A stretch of DNA of 64,000 nucleotides from Streptomyces sp. Root431 (lineage in GTDB: Bacteria > Actinomycetota > Actinomycetes > Streptomycetales > Streptomycetaceae): NCBI RefSeq assembly GCF_001426585.1, contig NZ_LMEI01000011.1, forward strand, positions 122,240 through 186,239, read 5' to 3'. Of this stretch, positions 11,923 to 18,515 are shown piece after piece. Under the pieces are notes generated by a model, which was not told the origin of the DNA, ran no database searches, and worked only from the letters and a program-made list of their open reading frames with translations. The position numbers were made by a program, and so were the translations under genes. Position 1 is the first letter of the stretch. Every line of letters starts with the position of its first letter.

Positions 11923-12912
11923 TTACTTGTTCTCCTCGGTGCGGGTGGTGCCGGGGGCGGGGGCGGCGGAGTCGTTGCCGCCGAGCAGCAGGTAGAGGAC
12001 GGCCATCCGGATCGAGACGCCGTTGGCGACCTGCTCGATGACCGTGCAGCGGTCGGAGTCGGCGACCTCGGCGGTGATCTCCATGCCGCGGACCATGGGG
12101 CCGGGGTGCATGACGATGGCGTGCTCGGGCATCTTCGCCATCCGGTCGCCGTCGAGCCCGTACCGGCGCGAGTACTCGCGCTCGGTCGGGAAGAAGGCGG
12201 CGTTCATCCGCTCACGCTGCACACGCAGCATCATCACCGCGTCGGACTTCGGCAGCACCCTGTCGAGGTCGTACGAGATCTCGCAGGGCCAGGTCTCGAC
12301 GCCGACGGGGACGAGGGTCGGCGGGGCCACCAGGGTGACCTCGGCGCCGAGGGTGTGCAGCAGGTCCACGTTGGAGCGGGCGACCCGGCTGTGCAGGACG
12401 TCGCCGACGATCGTGATGCGCCGGCCGTTCAGGTCCTTGCCGAGACCGGCGTCGCGGCCGACGAGGCGGCGGCGCATGGTGAAGGCGTCCAGGAGGGCCT
12501 GGGTGGGGTGCTGGTGGGTGCCGTCGCCGGCGTTGACGACGGGGGCGTCGATCCAGCCGGAGGTGGCGAGGCGGTACGGGGCGCCGGAGGCGCCGTGCCG
12601 GATGACGACCGCGTCGACGCCCATGGCCTCCAGGGTCTGCGCGGTGTCCTTGAGGGACTCGCCCTTGGAGACGCTGGAGCCCTTGGCCGCGAAGTTGATC
12701 ACGTCGGCGGAGAGGCGCTTCTCGGCGGCCTCGAAGGAGATCCGGGTCCGGGTGGAGTCCTCGAAGAACAGGTTGCAGATGGTCCGGCCGCGCAGGGCGG
12801 GCAGCTTCTTGATGGGCCGGTCGGCCACCCGGGCCATTTCCTCGGCGGTGTCGAGGATCAGGACGGCGTCGTCGCGGGTGAGGTCGGCGGCCGAGATGAG
12901 GTGACGCATCAT
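11923..12912 (-). CDS. pyrB: Aspartate carbamoyltransferase catalytic subunit
   Basis: PyrB transfers the carbamoyl group from carbamoyl phosphate to aspartate, the committed step of pyrimidine synthesis. The 329-residue protein has the carbamoyl-phosphate site FFEDSTRTRISFE near residue 50, the SSVSKGES loop, GDGTHQHPTQALLD near residue 130, and the C-terminal MLRVQRERM and HPGPMVRG segments. There is no pyrI gene nearby, consistent with the actinobacterial arrangement. Two ATGs (12912, 12909) are possible; the first matches known homologues. It follows pyrR by 84 bases. Confidence 0.97.
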   Translation of the reverse strand: MMRHLISAADLTRDDAVLILDTAEEMARVADRPIKKLPALRGRTICNLFFEDSTRTRISFEAAEKRLSADVINFAAKGSSVSKGESLKDTAQTLEAMGVDAVVIRHGASGAPYRLATSGWIDAPVVNAGDGTHQHPTQALLDAFTMRRRLVGRDAGLGKDLNGRRITIVGDVLHSRVARSNVDLLHTLGAEVTLVAPPTLVPVGVETWPCEISYDLDRVLPKSDAVMMLRVQRERMNAAFFPTEREYSRRYGLDGDRMAKMPEHAIVMHPGPMVRGMEITAEVADSDRCTVIEQVANGVSIRMAVLYLLLGGNDSAAPAPGTTRTEENK

Positions 12913-12996
12913 CGGGTTTTCTCTCCGTGGTGGGGAGGCATGAGGGCATGCGGGCGCGCAGGGGTGTGCCCCTGCCCCGCGGGGAAGCCGGTCCGG

Positions 12997-13560
12997 CTAG
13001 GAAGCGGTCTGGGAACCGAGCAGGACGGTGTCGCGACCGTCTTCCTCGGCGAGCTGGACCTTGACCGTCTCCCGCAGCGACGTGGGGAGGTTCTTGCCGA
13101 CGTAGTCGGCACGGATGGGAAGTTCGCGGTGGCCGCGGTCGACGAGGACCGCGAGCTGGACGGCGCGCGGGCGGCCGATGTCGCCGAGGGCGTCGAGGGC
13201 GGCGCGGATGGTGCGGCCGGAGAAGAGGACGTCGTCGACGAGGACGACGAGGCGGCCGTCGACGCCGTCGGCGGGGATCTCGGTGCGGCCGAGGGCGCGG
13301 GCCGGCTTCAGCCGCAGGTCGTCCCGGTACATGGTGATGTCGAGGGAACCGACCGGGATCTTCGCGCCGGTGATCGATTCGAGCTTCTCGGCGAGCCGGC
13401 GGGCGAGGAACACACCGCGGGTGGGGATGCCGAGCAGAACCACGTCGTCGGCGCCCTTGGCGCGCTCGACGATCTCGTGGGCGATGCGGGTCAGGACCCG
13501 CGCGATGTCCGGGGCCTCGAGTACGGGCCGCGCGTCATCGTTGTGCTGCTGAGTGTCCAT
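12997..13560 (-). CDS. pyrR: PyrR: RNA-binding pyr regulator / uracil phosphoribosyltransferase
   Basis: PyrR senses UMP/UTP versus PRPP and binds pyr mRNA; many homologues also have uracil phosphoribosyltransferase activity. The 187-residue protein has the type-I PRTase fold with LLGIPTRGVFLARRL near residue 43, the PyrR-typical LDITMYRDDL near residue 73 and the PRPP loop VVLVDDVLFSGRTIRAAL near residue 105. The ATG at 13560 has a strong AAGGAGGT ribosome-binding site at 9 bases, which lies within a PyrR-binding-type hairpin (13569-13610). It is the first gene of the pyr operon and lies divergent to bldD. Confidence 0.97.
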   Translation of the reverse strand: MDTQQHNDDARPVLEAPDIARVLTRIAHEIVERAKGADDVVLLGIPTRGVFLARRLAEKLESITGAKIPVGSLDITMYRDDLRLKPARALGRTEIPADGVDGRLVVLVDDVLFSGRTIRAALDALGDIGRPRAVQLAVLVDRGHRELPIRADYVGKNLPTSLRETVKVQLAEEDGRDTVLLGSQTAS

Positions 13561-13568
13561 GGGAAACG

Positions 13569-13610
13569 GACCTCCTTCTCCGCCTCACGGGACGGCTCTT
13601 AAAGGACGTC
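13569..13610 (-). promoter_or_regulatory. PyrR-binding RNA hairpin covering the pyrR ribosome-binding site
   Basis: On the minus strand, GACGTCCTT at one end pairs with AAGGAGGTC at the other, with one mismatch. The enclosed apical part has GCCGTCCCGTGAGGCGG, very like the conserved loop of PyrR-binding RNAs (bacillar form CAGUCCAGAGAGGCU). The right arm includes the AAGGAGG ribosome-binding site 9 bases before the pyrR ATG. So PyrR bound with UMP would block translation initiation. This matches the translational repression described for mycobacterial pyr operons and differs from the antitermination used in Bacillus. No separate attenuator terminator is evident between this element and pyrR. 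Confidence 0.8.
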
Positions 13611-13625
13611 GGATTTGCGCCGCCA

Positions 13626-13631
13626 ACTCTA
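13626..13631 (-). promoter_or_regulatory. Candidate -10 element of the pyr operon promoter
   Basis: TAGAGT on the minus strand, about 65 bases before the pyrR start and 16 bases before the PyrR hairpin, so the whole hairpin would lie in a short 5' leader. The -35 region at 17-18 bases is poor (GGAGGC-like). Confidence 0.4.
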
Positions 13632-13716
13632 CCAGGGGCGTGCGGTCGCGCCTCCGACGCCCCCGCCGCCACCCCGGGCGGGATCCCCCGGGAGGGGGCG
13701 GTACGGACCTTTCGGC

Positions 13717-13746
13717 TTGACGGGCGAGCGTAACGCTGCGTAACCT
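13717..13746 (+). promoter_or_regulatory. bldD promoter
   Basis: TTGACG (13717-13722), an 18-base spacer, then TAACCT (13741-13746): a near-consensus vegetative promoter on the plus strand. Predicted transcription start is near 13753, giving a leader of roughly 53 bases before the bldD ATG. The GCGTAAC sequence occurs twice (13729-13735 and 13739-13745), the second copy overlapping the -10. Confidence 0.65.
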
Positions 13747-13759
13747 CACAGTGAGTTAC
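13740..13759. promoter_or_regulatory. Candidate BldD operator overlapping its own promoter
   Basis: The dyad GTAACCTCAC-AGTGAGTTAC is centred at 13750 and covers the -10 element and predicted start site. Its core CTCACAGTGAG matches the central CnCAGnG part of the reported BldD box, though the outer positions do not all fit. BldD is known to repress its own gene in S. coelicolor, so autorepression here is a reasonable inference. Confidence 0.5.
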
Positions 13760-13805
13760 CAGCCGCGCGGCGCAGCCGCATGTCGTCACAGCGTCCGGGA
13801 GCGTT

Positions 13806-14306
13806 ATGTCCAGCGAATACGCAAAGCAGCTCGGGGCCAAACTCCGTGCCATCCGCACCCAGCAGGGTCTTTCCCTCCACGGGGTGGAGGAGAAGTCCCA
13901 GGGCCGCTGGAAGGCCGTGGTGGTCGGCTCGTACGAGCGTGGTGACCGCGCGGTGACCGTGCAGCGTCTCGCCGAGCTGGCCGACTTCTACGGCGTGCCG
14001 GTGCAGGAGCTCCTGCCGGGCACGACCCCGGGCGGGGCCGCCGAGCCGCCGCCGAAGCTGGTCCTGGACCTGGAGCGCCTCGCGCACGTCCCCCAGGAGA
14101 AGGCCGGCCCCCTCCAGCGCTACGCGGCGACGATCCAGTCGCAGCGCGGCGACTACAACGGCAAGGTGCTGTCGATCCGCCAGGACGACCTGCGCACGCT
14201 CGCCGTCATCTACGACCAGTCCCCCTCGGTCCTCACCGAGCAGCTGATCAGCTGGGGCGTCCTCGACGCGGACGCGCGCCGCGCGGTCGCCCACGAGGAG
14301 AACTGA
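13806..14306 (+). CDS. bldD: BldD developmental master regulator
   Basis: BldD represses sporulation genes during vegetative growth; tetrameric cyclic di-GMP holds two BldD subunits together and activates DNA binding. The 166-residue protein has an N-terminal helix-turn-helix XRE-like domain (AKLRAIRTQQGLSLHGVEE...VGSYERGDRAVTV, residues 10-52), a linker rich in Pro/Gly, and a C-terminal domain with the c-di-GMP signature RGD (114-116), eight residues, RQDD (125-128). Length and motif positions match the characterised Streptomyces protein. The ATG has GGGAGC upstream. It is divergent from pyrR and is followed by two terminators. Confidence 0.98.
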   Translation: MSSEYAKQLGAKLRAIRTQQGLSLHGVEEKSQGRWKAVVVGSYERGDRAVTVQRLAELADFYGVPVQELLPGTTPGGAAEPPPKLVLDLERLAHVPQEKAGPLQRYAATIQSQRGDYNGKVLSIRQDDLRTLAVIYDQSPSVLTEQLISWGVLDADARRAVAHEEN

Positions 14307-14350
14307 CCCTTCCGCTTGCCCTTCCGAGGCAACAGCAGAAACGTACCGCC

Positions 14351-14384
14351 GGGCCCGTGGACGTCATCCGACGTCCACGGGCCC
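14351..14384 (+). terminator. Terminator after bldD
   Basis: A perfect 15-bp inverted repeat (arms 14351-14365 and 14370-14384) with a 4-base ATCC loop, 45 bases after the bldD stop. It is followed by TGTCGGTTTCCC, a weak T-rich run. Confidence 0.75.
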
Positions 14385-14456
14385 TGTCGGTTTCCCGGGC
14401 CTGTACGGGTCGCTCAGGCGCTCCGGAGCCCTCCGCCGCCCCGAGGGACCCGGACG

Positions 14457-14500
14457 CGCCGAAGGGGCCCGCAGCATTCGTGCTGCGGGCCCCTTCGGCG
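14457..14500. terminator. Strong bidirectional terminator with UUCG tetraloop
   Basis: A perfect 20-bp inverted repeat (arms 14457-14476 and 14481-14500) closed by a TTCG loop, between the convergent bldD and nusB genes. It probably ends transcripts from both directions. The interval 14307-14552 contains no gene. Confidence 0.8.
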
Positions 14501-14552
14501 TGTTCCGGTGACGTCCCGGGGGACGTACGGACTCGGGCGTTCGGACTCGGAC

Positions 14553-14990
14553 TCAGGCGTCCGCGTCCCGGCGCAGGCGCGGCTTCAAGTCCTTGAAGCG
14601 CGCCAGCAGGCCGTTGACGAAGTTCGGGGACTCGTCGGTCGAGAACTCCTTGGCGAGCTGCACCGCCTCGTCGATCGCGACCGCGTCCGGCGTGCCGTCC
14701 TCCCAGATCAGCTCGTACGCACCGAGGCGCACGATGTTCCGGTCGGCGACCGGCATCCGGTCGAGGTCCCAGTCCACCGCGTAGGTGTGGATGAGCTCGT
14801 CGATGCGCGCGACCTGCGTCGCGTAGCCCTCGACCAGCTGCATGGTGAAGTCGCTGACCGGCGGCTGACGGTCGTCGGACCGCGCGAGCCGGACCTGGTC
14901 CGCGAGGACCTCCTGGACGGAGGCGCCGCGCTGGTCGGCCTCGAAGAGGATCTGGAAGGCCCGCTTGCGGGCCTTGCTCCGAGCAGCCAC
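14553..14990 (-). CDS. nusB: Transcription antitermination factor NusB
   Basis: NusB with NusE (S10) binds boxA RNA and supports rRNA transcription antitermination. The 145-residue all-helical protein starts AARSKARKRAFQILFEADQRG and has the family segments IDELIHTYAVDWDLDRMPVADRNIVRLGAYEL (about residues 65-97) and AIDEAVQLAKEFSTDESPNFVNGLLAR near the C-terminus. The start is ATG or GTG at 14990, two bases after the efp stop, so efp and nusB are an operon. Confidence 0.95.
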   Translation of the reverse strand: MAARSKARKRAFQILFEADQRGASVQEVLADQVRLARSDDRQPPVSDFTMQLVEGYATQVARIDELIHTYAVDWDLDRMPVADRNIVRLGAYELIWEDGTPDAVAIDEAVQLAKEFSTDESPNFVNGLLARFKDLKPRLRRDADA

Positions 14991-14992
14991 GG

Positions 14993-15559
14993 TTAGCTGT
15001 TCACCCGGCCGAGGTAGTCGCTGGTGCGGGTGTCGACCTTGACCTTCTCACCGGTGGTGATGAAGAGCGGGACCTGGATCTCGTGGCCGGTCTCCAGCTT
15101 GGCGGGCTTGGTGCCACCGGTGGAGCGGTCGCCCTGGACGCCCGGGTCGGTGTGCTCGATCGTCAGCACGACGGCGGCGGGGAGCTCGACGTAGAGCACC
15201 GAGCCCTCGTGCTGCGCGACCGAGGCGGTGAAGCCCTCGATCAGGAAGTTGGCGGCGTCGCCCACCGACTTGCGGTCGACGTGCAGCTGGTCGTAGGTCT
15301 CCTCGTCCATGAAGACGAAGTAGTCGCCGTCCATGTAGGAGAACTGCATGTCGCGGCGGTCGATGGTGGCCGTCTCGACCTTCACACCGGCGTTGAAGGT
15401 CTTGTCGACGACCTTGCCGGACAGCACGTTCTTGAGCTTGGTGCGCACGAAGGCCGGGCCCTTGCCGGGCTTGACGTGCTGGAACTCGACGACGGACCAG
15501 AGCTGGCCGCCTTCGAGCTTGAGCACCATGCCGTTCTTGAGGTCGTTCGTGGAAGCCAC
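14993..15559 (-). CDS. efp: Translation elongation factor P
   Basis: EF-P relieves ribosome stalling at polyproline stretches. The 188-residue protein has three beta-barrel domains. The domain-I tip is VKPGKGPAF with Lys33 in a PGKGP loop, a variant found in actinobacteria and reported to work without lysine modification, consistent with no epmA/epmB genes here. The C-terminal domain contains TGHEIQVPLFITTGEKVKVDTRTSDYLGRV. The ATG at 15559 is standard. It is followed immediately by nusB and preceded by the M24 homologue, all in one direction. Confidence 0.96.
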   Translation of the reverse strand: MASTNDLKNGMVLKLEGGQLWSVVEFQHVKPGKGPAFVRTKLKNVLSGKVVDKTFNAGVKVETATIDRRDMQFSYMDGDYFVFMDEETYDQLHVDRKSVGDAANFLIEGFTASVAQHEGSVLYVELPAAVVLTIEHTDPGVQGDRSTGGTKPAKLETGHEIQVPLFITTGEKVKVDTRTSDYLGRVNS

Positions 15560-15616
15560 GGTTGCGGAATCTCCTGGACTCTGGACTGACGTGGGACCGT
15601 GGAGGCGTACGCGCCA

Positions 15617-16729
15617 CTACAGCGCGAGCAGCTCCTTGGTCGTGATGGTGAGTAGCTCGGGTCCGCCGTCCGCCTCCTGGCGCACGACGAGCGTGTCATC
15701 GATCCGGACCCCGCCCCGGCCCGGGAGGTGGACCCCCGGTTCGACGGTGACCGGCACACAAGCGTCCAGTTTACCCATGGCCGAGGGTGAGAGCTGCGGG
15801 TCCTCGTCGATTTCGAGCCCCACCCCGTGCCCGGTGAGCGGCACGGCCGCCTCCGCATGGCCTCCGGCGTCCAGGATCTGGCGGGCCGCCCGGTCCACGT
15901 CGCGGTACTCGGCGCCCGGTGCGAGGGACTCTCGTCCGGCCCGCTGAGCGGCGAAGACGAGCTCGTACAGCTCGATCTGCCAGTCGGCCGGCGTCGTGCC
16001 GATGACGAAGGTGCGACCGATCTCGCACCGGTAGCCGCGGTAGTCGGCGCCGAGGCAGACGGAGAGGAAATCACCCTCCTCGACCCGGCGGTCGGTGGGC
16101 CGGTGCCGCCGGCGCCCGGAGTGCGGGCCGGTGGCCACCGAGGTGGCGAAGGCGGCGCCGTCGGCGCCGTGGTCGACGAGCCGCCGCTCCAGCTCCAGGG
16201 CGAGGTGGCGTTCGGTCCGCCCCACCAGGATCGACTCCAGGAGCTCGCCGAGGGCCTGGTCGGCGATCTCGGCGGCGATCCGCAGGCAGGCGATCTCGTC
16301 CTCGTCCTTGACGATCCTGAGCTGTTCCACGGCGCAGGCGAGGTCGGCGAGGTGGAGTCCGGGCGCGACGGAGCCCATCGCACGGTGCCGGGCCACGGTC
16401 AGGTCGTGCTCCTCGACGGCGAGCGCGCCGGCGCCCGCCCGCAGGGCGAGGTCGGCGGCCGCGACCGCCGGATCACCCCCGCCGGCCGGCAGGACCTGCT
16501 GCCTGAGCAGCTCGTCGAGCCGTCCGTCGGCCGGCTCGGCGCCGGGCGCGACGGGGCAGAGCAGGACGTCCGCTTCCGGCTCGGGGCCGACGAGCAGGAC
16601 GGCTCCGGCGGGCGAACCGCCCGCGAGATAGCGGACGTTGGCGGGGCGGGAGACCAGGGCCGCCGGGCTGCCCGCGGCCGCGCACCGATCGCGCAGCCGT
16701 ACACGGCGGTCCGCATACACCTCTGACAT
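15617..16729 (-). CDS. M24-family (aminopeptidase P-like) protein with altered metal ligands
   Basis: Homologues are annotated as Xaa-Pro aminopeptidases, which remove an N-terminal residue before proline. The 370-residue protein has an N-terminal creatinase-like domain (about 1-130) and a C-terminal pita-bread fold. The usual five metal ligands Asp-Asp-His-Glu-Glu are changed: the first Asp is Cys225 (VCLGADYRGY), the second is Glu236 (CEIGRTF), His301 (GHGVG) and Glu330 (VEPGV) are retained, and the last Glu is Asp344 (VRIDD). The usual second His in the HxxGxxxHE motif is Asp308. The catalytic state is therefore uncertain. The neighbouring efp deals with proline-rich proteins, a suggestive link. 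The ATG start is close to its GGAGC; a GTG at codon 4 is an alternative. Confidence 0.85.
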   Translation of the reverse strand: MSEVYADRRVRLRDRCAAAGSPAALVSRPANVRYLAGGSPAGAVLLVGPEPEADVLLCPVAPGAEPADGRLDELLRQQVLPAGGGDPAVAAADLALRAGAGALAVEEHDLTVARHRAMGSVAPGLHLADLACAVEQLRIVKDEDEIACLRIAAEIADQALGELLESILVGRTERHLALELERRLVDHGADGAAFATSVATGPHSGRRRHRPTDRRVEEGDFLSVCLGADYRGYRCEIGRTFVIGTTPADWQIELYELVFAAQRAGRESLAPGAEYRDVDRAARQILDAGGHAEAAVPLTGHGVGLEIDEDPQLSPSAMGKLDACVPVTVEPGVHLPGRGGVRIDDTLVVRQEADGGPELLTITTKELLAL

Positions 16730-16800
16730 GCTCCGAGCCTACGAGGAGCACGCCGTGGTGGCCTGTTCTGAGCGGCCGACCGTGCGAGGCGCCCGGCGGG

Positions 16801-17922
16801 TCACCAGGCGGGCGGGCTCGCTATCGCGCGGGCGAGGACGTCGTCGAGGACGCGTGCGGTGGTCTCGACGTCGTACGTGGAGTTGTCGATGATCGGCAGG
16901 CCGGAGCCGTACCAGCCGGCCATGCGGCCGTGGATGGCCGCCACCTCCTCGTCCGAGAGGCGCCGGTTGCCGCTGCGCTCGGCGTTGCGCTCCAGGACGA
17001 TCTCCAGGCCCGGCAGGAGCACGACGGGCAGCAGGCCGGGGCCGACGTGGCGCTTCCAGCCGCCGAGGCCGACGACGGGCCGGTCGGGGAAGACCGCGTC
17101 GTCGACGATGCAGGAGATGCCGTTGGCGAGGAAGTTGCGGGCGGCGAAGCCGCAGGTGCGGCGGGCGAGCCGGTACTGCGCCTCGGAGTGTTCGTTCCAC
17201 CCGGACTGCGGGTCGGCGAAGCCGGAGCAGACCCATTCGCGCACGTCGTCGAGGCTGATGTGCGCGGTGGGCACGCGGCGGCGCTGGGCCCAGTGGCGGG
17301 CGACCGTCGTCTTGCCGGCGCCCGCGGGGCCGATGAGCAGGACGGCGAGGGTCGCGGCGCCGGTGCCCCCGCCGTACTCGACGGGCGGCGCGAGGGGCGC
17401 GCTCACGGGTGGCAGCGGGACGTGCCCGGTGAGGTCCGCGCGGTGCGGCGCCGGGGCGGAGTGGTGCGGGGCCGGATGCTGTGGGGCTGCCGAGCGCTGC
17501 GGGGCGGCGGGGTGCTGCGGCGTCGGCCCGTGCTGCGGTACGGCTCCGGGGGCGCCCCAGCTCGGTCCGCCGGGGCCCGGGGCCGGCGGTGCGGGGTGCG
17601 GGGGCTGCGGGGGCCGGGGGGCGCCCGCCTGGAGCGTGGGGTGCACGCCGAGCCGGGACCCGGCGGTCGGCCCGGGGTACGGGGCGGCCTGCGGGGGCGC
17701 CGGGGGGACGGGCGGGTGCGCGCCCTGCGCGCCGCCGCTCCCCGGCCCGGAGACGGGCCCGGAGACCGCGCCTGGGGCGGGGCCTGAGGGAGACCCTGGG
17801 ACGGGCCCTGAGGCAAGCCCTGAGCCGGGCCCGGCCGCGGCCCCTGCCACGGGTCCGGTGCCGGGCGCCTGGCCCGGCGACTGCTCGGGCGGTGGCAGCG
17901 GGCCCCCCACTGCGTGCTGCAT
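16801..17922 (-). CDS. P-loop kinase-like ATPase with long Pro/Gly/Ala-rich N-terminus
   Basis: The 373-residue product has two parts. Residues 1-185 are low-complexity, dominated by Pro, Gly, Ala and His (GPVSGPGSGG, PPHPAPPAPGPGGP, PQHPAAPQRSAAPQHP). Residues 190-370 form a P-loop domain: Walker A LIGPAGAGKTT at about 197-206, SLDDVREWVCSG near 223-234, CIVDDAVFPD near 271-280 and a lid-like region with ERNAERSGNRRLSDEEV. This resembles ATP-dependent phosphotransferases or zeta-type kinases, but no partner antitoxin is seen and the substrate is unknown. It lies just upstream of the M24 gene on the same strand (71-base gap), so the two may share a transcript. The ATG start at 17922 is the best available, but the long N-terminus makes the start less certain. 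Confidence 0.8.
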   Translation of the reverse strand: MQHAVGGPLPPPEQSPGQAPGTGPVAGAAAGPGSGLASGPVPGSPSGPAPGAVSGPVSGPGSGGAQGAHPPVPPAPPQAAPYPGPTAGSRLGVHPTLQAGAPRPPQPPHPAPPAPGPGGPSWGAPGAVPQHGPTPQHPAAPQRSAAPQHPAPHHSAPAPHRADLTGHVPLPPVSAPLAPPVEYGGGTGAATLAVLLIGPAGAGKTTVARHWAQRRRVPTAHISLDDVREWVCSGFADPQSGWNEHSEAQYRLARRTCGFAARNFLANGISCIVDDAVFPDRPVVGLGGWKRHVGPGLLPVVLLPGLEIVLERNAERSGNRRLSDEEVAAIHGRMAGWYGSGLPIIDNSTYDVETTARVLDDVLARAIASPPAW

Positions 17923-18068
17923 CCGGTGCCACTCCGTCTCGTACGACTGACTGATGTATCAGGGACGCCGGAACGTTACCGCCCCTGCCCCCCACATGGG
18001 GAACGGCCGGGGCGGGCCCGTAGTGCCCAGCCCCGGCCGCTCACCGCACGCACCGGACGGACGGCCGG

Positions 18069-18515
18069 TCAGGCCGTCAGTTCCTCGGCCAGCGCCCGCA
18101 GGGCCAGCCGGTAGGAGCCGATCCCGAAGCCGGCCACCGTCCCGGTCGCCACGGCCGCGACGACCGAGGTGTGCCGGAACTCCTCCCGGGTGTACGGGTT
18201 CGAGATGTGCACCTCGATGAGCGGGGCCGTCCGCTGGGCGGCCGCGTCCCGCATCCCGTACGAGTAGTGCGTGAACGCCCCCGGATTGAGCACCACGGGA
18301 ATGGACCCGTCCGCCGCCTCGTGGAGCCAGCGGATCATCTCGCCCTCGTCGTTGGTCTCCCGGACCTCGACGTCGAAGCCGAGCTCCTCGCCGAGGGCCC
18401 GGCAGGACTCGACGAGCCCCTTGTACGAGGTGGCCCCGTAGATGTCGGGCTCGCGGGAGCCGAGCCGCCCGAGGTTCGGGCCGTTCAGCACCAGAACGGG
18501 TCGGGGGTCGGTCAC
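18069..18515 (-). CDS. aroQ: 3-dehydroquinate dehydratase, type II
   Basis: Dehydrates 3-dehydroquinate to 3-dehydroshikimate in the shikimate pathway. The 148-residue protein has the type-II hallmarks: VLNGPNLGRLGSREPDIYG with the catalytic Tyr, ESCRALGEELG, TNDEGEMIRWLHEA, VLNPGAFTHYS and VEVHISNPYTREEFRH-like segment (EVHISNPYTREEFRH) with the catalytic His. The GTG start at 18515 overlaps the aroB stop by GTGA. It is the last gene of the aroC-aroK-aroB-aroQ run. Confidence 0.96.
   Translation of the reverse strand: MTDPRPVLVLNGPNLGRLGSREPDIYGATSYKGLVESCRALGEELGFDVEVRETNDEGEMIRWLHEAADGSIPVVLNPGAFTHYSYGMRDAAAQRTAPLIEVHISNPYTREEFRHTSVVAAVATGTVAGFGIGSYRLALRALAEELTA

Noticed and set aside
16801..17922. 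Zeta-toxin of a toxin-antitoxin pair
   Set aside because: The P-loop domain is broadly similar, but there is no small antitoxin gene next to it and the neighbour genes are housekeeping.
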